DNA from: Pithys albifrons albifrons
Taxonomy: Eukaryota > Chordata > Aves > Passeriformes > Thamnophilidae
Assembly (NCBI RefSeq): GCF_047495875.1
Contig: NC_092472.1
Coordinates: 1,024,849 to 1,088,848, forward strand
Direction: 5' to 3'
Length of the DNA stretch: 64,000 nt
Shown here: piece after piece, positions 11,761-23,123 of the stretch
Position numbering within the stretch: position 1 is the stretch's first letter
Layout of the letters: each line of letters opens with the position of its first letter
Program-made: the position numbers and the translations under genes
Notes under the pieces: model-generated
The model's database searches: none
Told to the model about the DNA's origin: nothing
Seen by the model: only the letters and a program-made list of their open reading frames with translations

Positions 11761-12392
11761 CAATTGTATTTTAAAGGAGGTTTTTAAAATGCAGCTCACT
11801 TGAAAACTAACCGTCTGTTGAGTAATTAATAGTTTCTCTTCAACACAGGCTGTTGTGAATCATACTAAGAAATCTTGGTTTTCTTAATAACAAATTAGGA
11901 TAATTGCAAGGACGCTCATTCTTAATTACTTTAAACCTACAATCTTTTTTTGCCTCTTTCTGAGATGGATTTTCAAATGAAGACAAAAAAATAGACACTG
12001 AGGGTTTCAGCACGATTTTCACCTTAGAAATAAAAAGAAATTATCTGTGTTTATCTGTGAATGTCAAAAAATTGTATTTCTTGGTTAGCAGCATATATCA
12101 GCTTGCACCTAAGCAGCAGAGAAGTATTTAATCTGTAACCATACTCTATAGCATTAATGCAATTTCTTTTCTAAAATTGCACATTGAAGATAATTCTGCA
12201 GACCTTCTCTTTCCTGTACCGACTTGGGGAACTTACTGTGCTCAGTTTGGCACAGATATTCTGCAGGTTCAAACTGTAGATATTTCTTCATGTTGGTCAG
12301 TAAAATGTGGGCTGCTGAGAGCATAGCAGTACCTGTGCCCTGCAGCTGGCCATGTGTGATTTTGGAGAGGGGAAGGTTTGGGCACAGGTGCC

Positions 12393-12426
12393 CGTTCCAG
12401 GCAGCCGTCGGGGTTCGGTGCCGGCG
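12393..12426. other. Isolated mini CpG cluster
   Basis: Six CpG dinucleotides in 34 bp (at 12393, 12406, 12409, 12416, 12422 and 12425) within otherwise CpG-poor sequence. This is far below CpG-island length. It may be a residue of a GC-rich element or a binding-site cluster; no promoter signal is visible next to it. Confidence 0.7.
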
Positions 12427-15400
12427 CTGAGCTGTGACCTCCCATGCTGATCCTGAGTGGTAACTGCCTCCATTAGCCACCAGGTTTGTTTCTTTATTTT
12501 AGTAGATGGCCTAGACTGTAAATATTAGAGGATCTAAAATAAATCAACATATTATCCTAAGGATACAAAACTTAAGAGCTATTTGTGGCTGGGAGCCCTT
12601 GACAGATCGCTGGGCTGAGGCGGATGATTGCCGCCTCTGTTTCTGGCTCCACTGCCGTGCCTGCAGGCACTGTGGTGTTAGAGTTGTATATTGATGTCAG
12701 GGTTACTACTGAGTGGCTAGCAATGACAGATGTCTATAATTACAGGCAATGCTGCCAGTATTTCAGAGGAGCTGGCCTATGTTGAACAATTATCTTATTT
12801 CTGGCTTGCCAAAGAGGGTTGTTCAAATTGCTGGTATTAGCTGTGGTGGCTGTAACACCTCTCCTTATGCCCTGGGATAAATGTGCAAAAGCGCTCTCAT
12901 GTAAAGCCCTGGTGCAAAACCTCTTCAAAATATGTGAGTCCTGCTGAATTTCATGTTCTTGAGGCTTCATCCAGAGATGCAGAACACCTGCACTGATGTC
13001 AGTCAATGCAGTGGAATAGTTTTGGAGAGAGGTAATTTAGAGCTATGCCAAGTACCCTGATTTTTATTACTCGTTTTTCAGTGCCAGACTAATGAGGATG
13101 CTTTAGCCACTCATTTAGATACAATTAAGCATCTGAATAAAATTTAGGTGGACACTTGTAATAGTTACAGGGGCAAGTCAGAGTGTCCATTACTGCTATT
13201 GAAGTACCTGTGATACTGTATCTTTTGGAGTGTTCTGACAGGCACAAATCTGCTCCTGTAATCTCTGCAGCAGTGCTTCATTTCAACCATGAGAGGATTC
13301 TAAAGCAGCATTTTAGCTTCTTGTTAAGCAAATACTTGACTGCAGACATGGCTCCCTTTCTGCAGTGCAGTGTGCAGCCCAGAACTGTGCTTCAGTAGCT
13401 AAAAATCTTCTGGAAGATGCTCAAAAAGTAACAGCTGTTAATAGTATTTCTCAGTTTTCACTATAGTATTTGTTCTTTAAGCCCTGAAGGGGAACAGAAG
13501 AGATAGTGGAATTAAAACTCTCTAACAGTCCTTTAAAAAAAATAAAAGTCTAAACAAGATTTTTAAAACTAAGCACCATTTTAACTAATGGCTAACTGAA
13601 AACCTAGCATATAAACCCATTTCTTTTTTCTTTTCTTCTCTGTTTTTCCTAGAGTATGCACTCTCATGCTGCATCAGGAATAAGATCAGATAGTTCCTAG
13701 TAAGACTCCTATGTAAGTTCAGCAGAATTGTAAATCTTTCAAGATTTCCAGAAAACAGGGATTATGAAAGGAATAAACAAACAAATAAATAAAAGCTGAG
13801 AGAAAGTCATTGAAATAGAAATCTATTTCCATGTGAGAGAAGGTTTATTGCTGGCACCACATGGGCATTTTATAGAGCAAGAAATGGGGAGTTGATCACT
13901 CAGGCACCCCGGACTCCTCTGAATCCTCTGGCTCAGTTGAGCTGACAGGGAAGGGCTGGGGAAGAGGGCCTGGAAAACAGCCTTTGTGGGAACTGCTAAT
14001 ACCTCTTTACTGTCTGAGCTGGTGATGACAGAGTATTTCAACAGACTAGGAGGGAAATAACATCCCTAGCAATGACTGAGCCACACAGCAGATTTACCTT
14101 TCCCCTACAACAGAACACTTAGCTGTGATAGTAATATCCTAATTTTGAAGTGTTATTTGGTAATAGGTCTCTTTCAATTGAGGATGACTTTATGCAATAT
14201 TTTACTTAAGCTAGGTTTATAGGTAAGACAATAAATAGTATATCATTTACGTGATTGGTGTGGGTCCTCTGGCTGCTTTTAAACACACCTGTGTGAATGG
14301 GATGGGAGAGCAGACCCTCTACAGAGCAGCTCAAAGCCCACCCTAATCTCAGAAACCCTTTCTGAACTAACCGAGGTGTTTCCTTATGGCCTGTTTTGGA
14401 GACTTCCTTCTTTTAGGGAGTTAACTCTAAAACAACACATTAGCTCATTCTCTTGGTTTAGGCTCCAAGTTAAGGGTATTTTGAGATCTCACCTTCTTAA
14501 GAGAAGCTGGTTGGCAGTGGAAGTGATCAAGGTTTTCCTCTGCTAAGGAGAGGAGAAAAAAGCCAAGGCTTTCAAAGCCCTCAGTTTGATCAGAAGATAA
14601 AGGTGAACAATAAGGGATTCAGTTCCCATTTTCTGACGTTGTCTGTGGAAGCTGTGTGGTAATGGAGCTTTTAAGCTGAAAATTCAAAATACCTGAGCGT
14701 GTTTTAAAAAGCAGGGGAAATTACAAGATGTGTTGTGGCACTCAACACTTGCAATTAGTGTGGAGGTTTAGTGGGTGCTGCCCAGGGGTGAGGTGGAGTG
14801 GCAGAACCCTGTGGCAGTCACCCCTGCACTGCCTGGATTCCCAAAAACACCAGGGGGATGGAGGGGCTCCCTTCGACATGCTACGTGGGCTTCAGCTCTG
14901 TCAGACTGTGGTAAACGTGGTGAAGGTCTGGTTTTGCCCTCAGTGTTGATGACAAAACACTTTAATGTTGCAGTGATAGTTCTCTGCAGCGAGGCCTGGA
15001 GAGCTTCAAGGAAGTTGTAATATCTTTAGCATTTACACTGTGCCTACGGGTAATAACTTTACTGTAATTTTCTGAAGATTCATTATCCCAAATCTTAATT
15101 CATTATAATAGCCCTTATGAAACATATAGAAACCAACATTTTCTTGTGTTTTCTTATTTGCACAGTGTGAGAGATTCATTGCTCTGTTTTAATTTGTTTC
15201 ATGGGGTGCGTTTGAGTACATTCCATACAGTGCTGTTATTGAATTTCTGTGACTGTCATTACAGAGCCATACAACCTTTAGGAACTCATATTCTGAGCTT
15301 CCCAGTTCTGTAATCTGCTTCACATTTAAGAATTGACATAATTAGCTTCTTCACAGTTATAATGATGGTGCCAAAAAGAGAAGACCTCAAAAGGCAAAGC

Positions 15401-15621
15401 AAAGTTAAGCATATCTAAGGCCAAAGAGTAGGGAAAACAGGGAAATAAAGTTCTGGTGTGACTATTGAATTATTTTGTTCTCTTGGTCTGTATTTACATA
15501 CAAGTAGTTTGCTTTATAGACTATTGCTTCCACAATTTTATTTCCTTGTCGTTTTGGAATGTGGCAGGAGCAGCTCAAGGAGTTGGGAATTATATGGTTA
15601 TGTAGCTTGAACAATTAATAA
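12427..15621. other. Unique non-coding DNA
   Basis: No gene or transposon recognised. It includes a 7-bp perfect stem ("gaggcgg" 12617-12623 with "ccgcctc" 12631-12637) and a splice-bounded but non-open segment at 13653-13712, listed separately. The remaining open frames are under 100 codons and look like chance. Confidence 0.55.
13653..13712 (+). other. 60-nt splice-bounded non-coding segment
   Basis: A long pyrimidine tract at about 13618-13650 ends in "ttttcctag" at 13652, one of the strongest acceptors in the window. A branch-like "ggctaact" lies upstream near 13590. A "gtaagt" donor follows at 13713. All three frames of the 60 nt contain stop codons. If spliced it would be an lncRNA exon, an untranslated exon or a poison exon; otherwise it is a pseudo-exon. 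Confidence 0.2.
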
Positions 15622-15786
15622 GTGGTTGCCCAGAGAAGCTGTGGCTACCCCATCCCTGGAAGTGTCCAAGGCCAGGTTGGACAGGACTTGGAGCAACCTG
15701 GGGTGTGTGTCCATGGCCCATGGCAGGGGTGGAATGGGACGAGCTTTAAGGTCCCTTCCAAACCAAACCTTTCTGTAATTCTATGA
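15622..15786 (+). mobile_element. CR1 LINE, 3' end fragment
   Basis: The sequence runs from "gtggttgcccagagaagctg" through "ccaaggccaggttggacagg" and "gctttaaggtcccttccaa" to "attctatga". This is the classic 3' end of avian CR1 in plus orientation, ending at the family's terminal repeat with no poly(A). It is 5'-truncated, as most CR1 insertions are, and has no coding capacity. Confidence 0.95.
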
Positions 15787-16799
15787 AACTTGCTAGATCT
15801 TAAAATCTCCCTGGCACAAGAGCTTGTGAACCTGCTGTCTTCCTTCAGCATCCTGGTCCCAGTGAGGTGGTTGTAATGGTACAAAGGGAAAAAGGAAGGA
15901 TCTCTGAATACTTTGCTTTCACACTTGGCTCAGGATGTTTGAAATTGTTACTGATTATTATTCAAAGTGTTTTGCTGGTCTGTTCTTTCTCTTCACTGTC
16001 ATGACCATCCGTGTCACCTCTGAGCACAGGAGTGCCTCTTGGGGTTGGAGTGCAGTGGTGGGACCAGCTCCAGCTTGCTTGAAGGATCCCGAGGCTGTAC
16101 CTGTGCCTGTGAAGCTCCTGGACATCATAGCCTAACGTTGCCCCTTCTGTGGATGTTTCCCTCACGTTCAGAGCTGTGTGGGGATGGTGGGGGCTCTTCT
16201 GCTGGTAGCTGACATTTCTGGTCCTACCATGACTTGGTCACATAGCACTCTATTGACACAGGAATTGTTTTGGAAGTTGTAAATCTTGCAGTTGTAAGGA
16301 TTTGGGACTGTTTGTGTCAGAGTTTTTCTAGGAGTCTTGAACCAGTTGTCTCTTACTGGAAGGTAATTCCTTGCTCCTTACTGGGAGTCTGGAGGGCAGT
16401 AAGGACATGAGCCTGGGGCTTTTTCCTTGCTGGCAGAAGGAAGGGGGGTGTGTAGGGAGTAGCCCAGGGAGAGGGGGCTGAGTACCACAGCCCTCTGCTG
16501 CCCTTGCCTCTGTGGCTCCATGTGGGACCCAAACTGACGATGAGATCACTTCCACGTGTGATTTCACTGCCTTTTCTGACCCCTTTTATCAGGACTTTTC
16601 TCTGCCTTTTGAATATGTAGCATGGCCTTTGTTGTTATTATACATCTAAAATGCTTTATCATTAATTTTTCATAGCACTTAAAAGTCCAGGGGCATTGCA
16701 TTGCTGTGGTTGGGGGTGTTTACTTTTCTATTTTTACATGCTAAGAGCGTGTGTGGGTTTTGAAAATGATTTTGAAGAAGGTGTTTAAAAGATCACATT

Positions 16800-16985
16800 T
16801 ATTTCAGCTTACAATCTGTCACACTCCAGAACGGGGTAGTTTTTATTGCGAGTGCTGTATTCATGCTGACTTGGAATGACCCTGTCACACGTGAAAACAA
16901 ATCAGATTGTTGCTGTTAATGAGCTTTTCAATTTACTATTCAGTGGATCAGATAAGTGGATTTAAGAGGTAATGATCCTGCTTAG
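16800..16985. promoter_or_regulatory. Possible conserved non-coding element
   Basis: Repeat-free block with "tttttattgcgagtg", "gtcacacgtgaaaac" (an E-box CACGTG inside), "cagattgttgctgttaatgag"-type AT cores and "gatcagataagtgg" (a GATA core). Closely packed binding-site-like words and retained CpGs suggest an enhancer-like element. Texture only. Confidence 0.22.
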
Positions 16986-17926
16986 CACTCAGGCTTGGCT
17001 GTCAGATCCTGGTAGTGTGGGAAATCCCCAGGGACAAAAGCGTTGACACAGTTCTTGATGGGATAATGGGAATCAAAGCTAATGGATGATAAAAGGAGTA
17101 GTAAGAGTTACAAGGATAATTGTGGATTAAAGCACTGCTCTTTGTCAACACTGACTGCTGTTTTAGTATTTTATTTGTTAAACTCTGATGTGGGGAGAGC
17201 CTGGTTTGACAGCAGAACACAGTGCTGGGAGACGGGCTGGCTCCCGCTCCCTCCTCCCAGCGGCAGGAAAGGGGCTTGGAACGGGCAGGGGGGGCTGCTC
17301 ATGGCTGTCAATTTTTCTATTGTCATTGTATCAAACACAGAAATTCTTAAACGTTGCTAAAATTGCAGCTGCTGTAGCATTTCAGCAGTGCATTATTTGG
17401 GAAGCAGATTTTTTTTTTGGAAGATATTATTTTTCTATTTCAATGTATTATTGTTGCTTTGTTGAACTACTGCAAACAACTTCACATTTATAGTTTGAGT
17501 ACGGTATTTTGCAATGTTTAAAGGATTGTATTATATACTATTTCTTTTATATTTTGATTGACATTTCACTGCTGATTTTGTCACCATAAATTACATTCGT
17601 ACAATTATAAAAGCATACTTTAGCTAGAAAATTAAGTTATTCTTCATCTTGGTGCAGTTTCTGTTTGGAGCTGCAAGGTTATCTACTGATGCCTTTATTA
17701 TGCTGGAATTTAAAGTCTTTGGGATGTGAAAATACAATTGTTACTTTCGTTGTTGTTATTATTGTGATTAACTTCCTCGGAGGTGGAACACTGGTGGTTG
17801 GTTTCTAAGCCATGTGTCAGGATCAGATGACCACCAGAAAAGAAGATGGTATGAGGAGAGGTGTGTGCGGTGGCAGAAGTCCCGAGTTCGCTGGAGCTGG
17901 GATGTGGGATGTGAGGGAAGGCAGCT

Positions 17927-17940
17927 GGCAGTAGATGGCA
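17927..17940 (+). promoter_or_regulatory. Weak CTCF-like motif
   Basis: "ggcagtagatggca" shares the AGTAGATGGCA core with the better match at 47739-47751 but lacks the leading CC. It is followed by "ccagg". Chance match is likely. Confidence 0.2.
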
Positions 17941-18789
17941 CCAGGCTTTCACCGCTGGGAGCTCTCACTGACACCTCACCGGTACTTGCCTCGATCACAT
18001 CAGAAGGAAGAATTCCATGTAGTCCATAACACTGGGGTTAGTGTCACTAAAGGGTGGGATGCTGCAGGGGCTCTCTGGCCCAGGGGCTGAGCTGCAGGGT
18101 TGGAGCAGCACTTCTGCACTGTGTCGCCTTTCTGTCTCTGAAGGTGATTTAACCCAGCGAAATGTTTTTATCCAAACTAAATGTGAGGCTACTAAAGCTG
18201 GCAGGAAATTTCATGAAGATTGCACAGTAAGGAAAAGAATACACTTGCTCTGTCCTGTGTGTTTGTAACTTCATCCTAAGCACAGGTGGGTTTGGCAGGC
18301 AGGGTGCTGGGAGAGCTGGAAATGGGCCTCTTGCATCTGAAAGAAAAGGGAGAAGCAACAACTGCAAGTTATTTGGCTGCCAAAGCCTTTGTTCGCCATT
18401 CAAGAACACAAAACAATGTCTGAAGAGTACCAAATTTACCAGAATTTGTTATAGGCAGTGCAAGAGCTTGCAAGCTCAAAACCAGTGCTGATTAGATGAG
18501 TACAGGCCAACACAAGGACGTTTTCTCCATCCCTTTGTAATCTTTTTAATAATAAACCAGATTTTTTGAATAGAGACTATTCTGTGAACAAAAAAAGTGA
18601 GGTTAATTGTGGGAAGAAATGTATGCAAGAGCAAGTAAAAGCCTCAGTCCTCAATCACAGGACACCATCAGAGAGTGAAGAAGCTTCAGCTGGGTTGGAC
18701 GGACAGGCACTTAAGACTGTACTTTTCTCCCACAACCAAAAATGTTAATACTAATAAATATCTAATATGTTATTGTTGTTTATTTCCAG

Positions 18790-18862
18790 GTCTGTGCCCA
18801 AATGTCAGAAGTCTTGGTAGTAACAGGGGACACCCATTTATGGAAGCTTTTATGACAAAAAT
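18790..18862 (+). other. Candidate internal exon, 73 nt
   Basis: A "tactaat" branch-point-like word near 18750 is followed by a T-rich tract and an acceptor ("gtttatttccag") ending at 18789. A "gtaagc" donor starts at 18863. One frame is open throughout, starting with two nucleotides that complete a codon and ending two nucleotides into another; it reads LCPNVRSLGS followed by NRGHPFMEAFMTK. The other two frames contain stops. The end phase fits the start phase of the candidate at 23070. I do not recognise the peptide. The donor lacks the usual AG at the exon end (it reads "aaaat"), which lowers confidence. Confidence 0.25.
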
Positions 18863-21800
18863 GTAAGCTTGTGCTTGGATTCTATTCTGCATGTATTTTG
18901 TTTTCTCTTTAACTTTTACATGAAAACCACATTTTATGTTGTTAAATTTGCTCTTTGCTGGAAAAATGAATTTGAACTGTTTGAAAGGCAGGAATACCAT
19001 TTTCAGAAGGACCCAAATCTCATTTTCTGAAGGTATTGCAGGCCTCTAAATGAACAGCTGCAGCTCAGTATTTCCCCCACAGTGCCTGTGTCCCTTCTCA
19101 AAGTGGCACATGGGACAGTGGAGCTGAGATGTCACAGCCTCTTGTCCCATGACAGCCTGGCCTGAGCACTTCCCATTCCTGCACCCTCAGGAGTCCATGG
19201 AATTTCCTACAAAGTGGTGAACTGACCAGGTTAAACTAATCTTCCTTTGTTTTGGGGAGGCTCTTTTGAATTGTTTTTTAATTCAAGATCTGGCCAAATT
19301 TGCTGTCTAAAAAATACAGGTTCACAAAGGAGGATTCTAAGGCCTCATACTGAAGGAGACAAGAGGGATTAGTATCATCTGCCTTCTCATCTCTGGCATT
19401 TGGCAGAATAAGATGGGGTGTTATTCTGGCAGCTGAGTGTTGCAGTCCTAAAAATATTCCTAGAAAATAACTCTGGAGAACCCACCTTTTCCTTGTGCCT
19501 CTGCTGCAGCCATTTTCCTTGGCTACCTGCGAAATTACCAGGATTTTGTCTTTTACTGTGTATGGCCTTATGAGATTCACTGGTTTCTCCTGACACAACA
19601 AGAGTTTAGTCTAAACTCAGTTTTCCTCTTGAAGCAAAACAAAATGATCCCTCTGAAAAATTGTGATTATACATTAAAAAATCTGGAAGTCCCCAGGAGA
19701 CAATGAACTCTGTGTGTGCCTGGAGAAAGAGAAACAAGTGTCTTATCTCTTCGTTCTGCAGTGAGGAAGATACTGCATCCTGTCATTTACTTTGTGTCCT
19801 GTAAGTCTGACTTACAAGACCTTTAAATGCTTCAGTGGACTTTGCCTCACTGGAGGAAGCTCTGTGGTGTCACCTGTTTGGACAGTATTGAACATGACTT
19901 GTCTGTGCTGCCAACCTTGAGAAACAGTAGCAATTACAACAAGGTCATTTTCTAATATGGCTTATCTTCTATGTGGAAAATAAGGCATAAATGCTTTGCT
20001 TCCTCAAAACCAGAAACTGAGTGTTTTATTTTTGCTCCAGGATAACAATAGTACCCATCCAACCTTGATATTTATCTGGAGTCTGCTTTGAAGACAGGTA
20101 AATGGAGGGCAGTGGATGAAAGAATATGGATGGTATTACTGTAGGGAAGCGGCTCACGCTGTGGTGAGAGGGGCAAGGCTTTGTTTTGTGATGTCAGACT
20201 GCAGTGAAACTTGAACAACTGAGGAGAAAGGAGGAAGAGGACTGTTCTTTGGGTACCAGATGCATCAGTTTGCTTCCCCTTCTACTCGTGGCTGCCACTG
20301 AGAGCAAATCCCTGTTACGTTTGCCAATTGAGGAAATAACATATCATCTAACAAGTTGGATGAGCAGTCCTACACTTCTTTAGGTTGCATAGGGCTGTGT
20401 TTGCAAATTAAGAAAAAATAGTTTTTTATTGTCACAAAGCTTAGTGTTAATAAGTTTTAGTGTTACTTGGAAGATTTTAAAAGAAAACAAGGTACATAAA
20501 AAGCAAAAATCAGTGCTGCTTTTATATTACACACTGTAGCTTTATTTTCTCTTTCCTCCTAGCTTACTGTGTTTTTCTAAAATCATGATTTGTTCATTGA
20601 TTAGGCTGAAGATCATTTGGTTTGACAGAATGGATGTTACAGCCTGAAATGGACACTTCAGTCAGTGGCTGTAGGAGGGAGCTGTGAATCTGCTGGATAA
20701 ACACAGTCGTGTTTGTGTCAATTAAAATAAACAAGCTTCTTCCCAGTGGTAGCATGCCAGGTGCAAAGTCTGGGTGTGAAATCCTAACATATTGATATAT
20801 AATGCAAACCCAATGGTCTGATGGGGCAGTCCAGCCTGGCAGCATTCCTGGTGCTCTGTTCCTGGGAATATTCAGAGCACATTTGAACCAGCAGTGGGCA
20901 GGATCCCTGACTGTGAACCCATTCACCTGCATCTGCTGTGGGTGCAGTCACTGCTTGTAACCAAGCCACTGCCGAAAGCCACTGGTGTCCTATTCTGTCT
21001 TACCCTACAGACCCAGTTTTTCTTTCAGTAGGTGAAATTTGTAAGTTATTTCTTAACAGTAGGTTAAAAGGAAGCCCTAGGGAATGTTTAGTGTGCACTC
21101 TGTTGAGTGGTGTTGTTCCTGTGGAGTGTCTGCACAGCGTTTGAGACTGTCTAGTTCCTGCTTTGTTAATGCCAAGGGTCATGTGAGACAGAGGAGTTAA
21201 CTTGACAGAGTATTCGTGCTTGACTAATGGCATCCAGTCTTTCAAACCCCAGAGTGTTGGCAAAAGTACCTTATGGTAGCCTGCCATTAGTGTTGTGGGG
21301 TAATCAACAGACATTGTCAGATTATTTCCTTCCATTAAAGAATCCAATGCAGGATGCATGCAGCATGCATTTTACACCTGGTATGAGGAGTAAACATGGA
21401 CATTGAGTTCATGGTAGTGAAACAATTTGTAGTCTTCCAGGACATATTAGTTATTTTTTGTTCTGCTACTGGTGACTTGACCTGTTCCTGTGATTACTTA
21501 CTGGTTGACACAAGGAGTTTCTAATTTCCTGTCATCCAGTGTGAGCTCAGTAATGGTTAGGTGGATAAATGGCATTTTGCCATATAGTTTTAATCTCTTC
21601 TTTGGAATTTGTTAGTGGTAGCTTTGCAGTGGAGTATTGTTGGTCAAACTCAGTGAGTTCTTTTATTAACAGAAAAAAAAATTAAATACTTGTGTCATAG
21701 CCACCAGTAGCTACAGGAGCCACTGTTCAGTTCATGGGTTAAAGGCTGTATGAAATAGATATTCTTCAACATACAGAAATATTTTGAGATTTGTCACTGC

Positions 21801-23069
21801 AATAGGGGTGCTTTAGACCTTCAGACTGTAGATCCAAGTACTACTGTCACATCAGATCTTAGATCTTTTATTACCTTTCCACTGGAAGTTAATGAATATG
21901 CCTTTTACTGAATTCCTGTTAAACTGTTTTTGAGGGGACAGCGTTTTATGTAGCCAGAATATCTATTAGTGGCTGTATTTCTACCACAGTCTTGAAATTT
22001 TCCAGTATGTTTCTTTTAACATGCACTGAGTACACGGCTTGGCCACCACCTCATGGGAGGTGTGTGTGGAAGGGGAAAGGCCAACTGAAAGAAAACCTGC
22101 CCTCAAGCTGAATTTTCTAATCTGCAGGACATTTGAAGTTTCCTCACTGTGTTCATTCAGCATTGTAGCAGCAGCAGTGAAGGTTCCAGGAGGGATAAAT
22201 GGGGGAGAGTTCCCCAAGGGTGAAGACAGGTAGGAGGGAGCAGTGGGATTTTGAAGGAGGCAGTAGGGTTGCAGTAGATGACACAATTCTGGAAAAGGCC
22301 TGTGACTTAAGGTACCAGCCTATCTCCTTGGACTTGCTTTCACCCACCCTGTTTCCCTGAGGTGCAGGTTTTCGTAGCCACAGACAATTCCTCCATCTCT
22401 TTGGGATTCTCTGTCCTTGTTGCTCCTACTTCCAAAACAGCCACAGCACATGTTCTTGTGTCTCTTGACCTGCTCCTAAGAGATCATGGCAAGGAGCAGG
22501 GCACTGTACCCAAAACCAGCAGTAGTCCTCTCCTTCCTCTGGTCATCCCTTTGAACAGTAGCTGCCCACCTGCCTTAATCCTTCCCTGCGTAGATAAGAG
22601 ACCAGAAAATACTGAGACTGGAGTAATTTTATTTCTGTCTGCATCCAGAGGATGTCCTGGACATTTGACAAAGTGTCCTGTACTTCTTTTGGCTGCAAGC
22701 ACCTTTCCTTTTCTTCCCTTACCCTTTTTGAGCCTCTTCTGGTTCTTTTCAGTTGTTATCAAATTCACATGGAAGTGATTTATCATGAGGTGGATTTACA
22801 AAATATCTGACCAAATATTGAGTATTTTTGGTCATCATAAAATAACTGAAACATGAATGAAAGATTCATGGCTGTTGTGTGTCACTGTGGTGGATGCACA
22901 TACACTACTTACCAATGGAGGGATTTCCCATGTGACAATGTTTAAGTAATACATAAGAATAAAATTATATCTCTGAATCTTCTGAACACTTATACTGATA
23001 AGGCTTCAGGAATCATGGTAAACTGAAACTCAGTACTTTTGCAGTTTTTAACTCTTTATTTTTGTCCAG
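18863..23069. other. Unique non-coding DNA
   Basis: No transposon or gene recognised. A 119-codon minus-strand frame at 21000-21359 and a 112-codon frame at 20594-20932 are chance size for this composition. A perfect odd palindrome lies at 21354-21370. A GC-richer patch around 19050-19200 is unassigned. Confidence 0.5.
21354..21370. repeat. 17-bp near-perfect palindrome
   Basis: "atgcatgc" and "gcatgcat" flank a single central a. The stretch is mostly alternating purine and pyrimidine and contains two ATGCAT words of the POU/octamer half-site type. The match is perfect over both 8-bp arms. Confidence 0.9.
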
Positions 23070-23123
23070 GTCTAATGAAAAGGGTATATCCCATCACTGC
23101 CTGAGCCACTCAGAGCTTTCCAG
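23070..23123 (+). other. Candidate internal exon, 54 nt
   Basis: This is the best-formed exon-like unit in the window. The acceptor is "ctttatttttgtccag" ending at 23069 and the donor is a full consensus "ccag|gtaagtg" at 23124. The length is a multiple of three. Exactly one frame is open, with one nucleotide before and two after, reading SNEKGISHHCLSHSELS. That start phase matches the end of the candidate at 18790, giving a joined ATG codon at the junction. I do not recognise the peptide. Against it: pseudo-exons with both consensus sites do occur in long introns, and conservation is untested. Confidence 0.3.

Larger units (their letters stand above)
9294..12386. other. Unique non-coding DNA with splice-like sites
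   Basis: No recognisable gene or transposon. It contains a ratchet-like AG|GT site at 10095/10096, a 36-nt open segment at 10126-10161 and a block at about 11150-11760 that looks constrained; all three are listed separately. Remaining sequence is AT-rich and unremarkable. Confidence 0.5.
15787..18789. other. Unique non-coding DNA
   Basis: No gene recognised. It includes a block at 16800-16985 with conserved-element texture and a CTCF-like match at 17927-17940, both listed separately. Short open frames around 17.2-18.4 kb lie in GC-richer DNA and show no family similarity that I can see. Confidence 0.5.

Noticed and set aside
16332..16362. 31-nt segment between tttttctag and aag|gtaatt
   Set aside because: The acceptor tract is short and purine-interrupted; at 31 nt with two open frames it has no evidential weight.
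21000..21359. 119-codon minus-strand ORF
   Set aside because: Reads smoothly but has no recognisable motif, and many frames of this size are expected by chance in this much AT-rich sequence.
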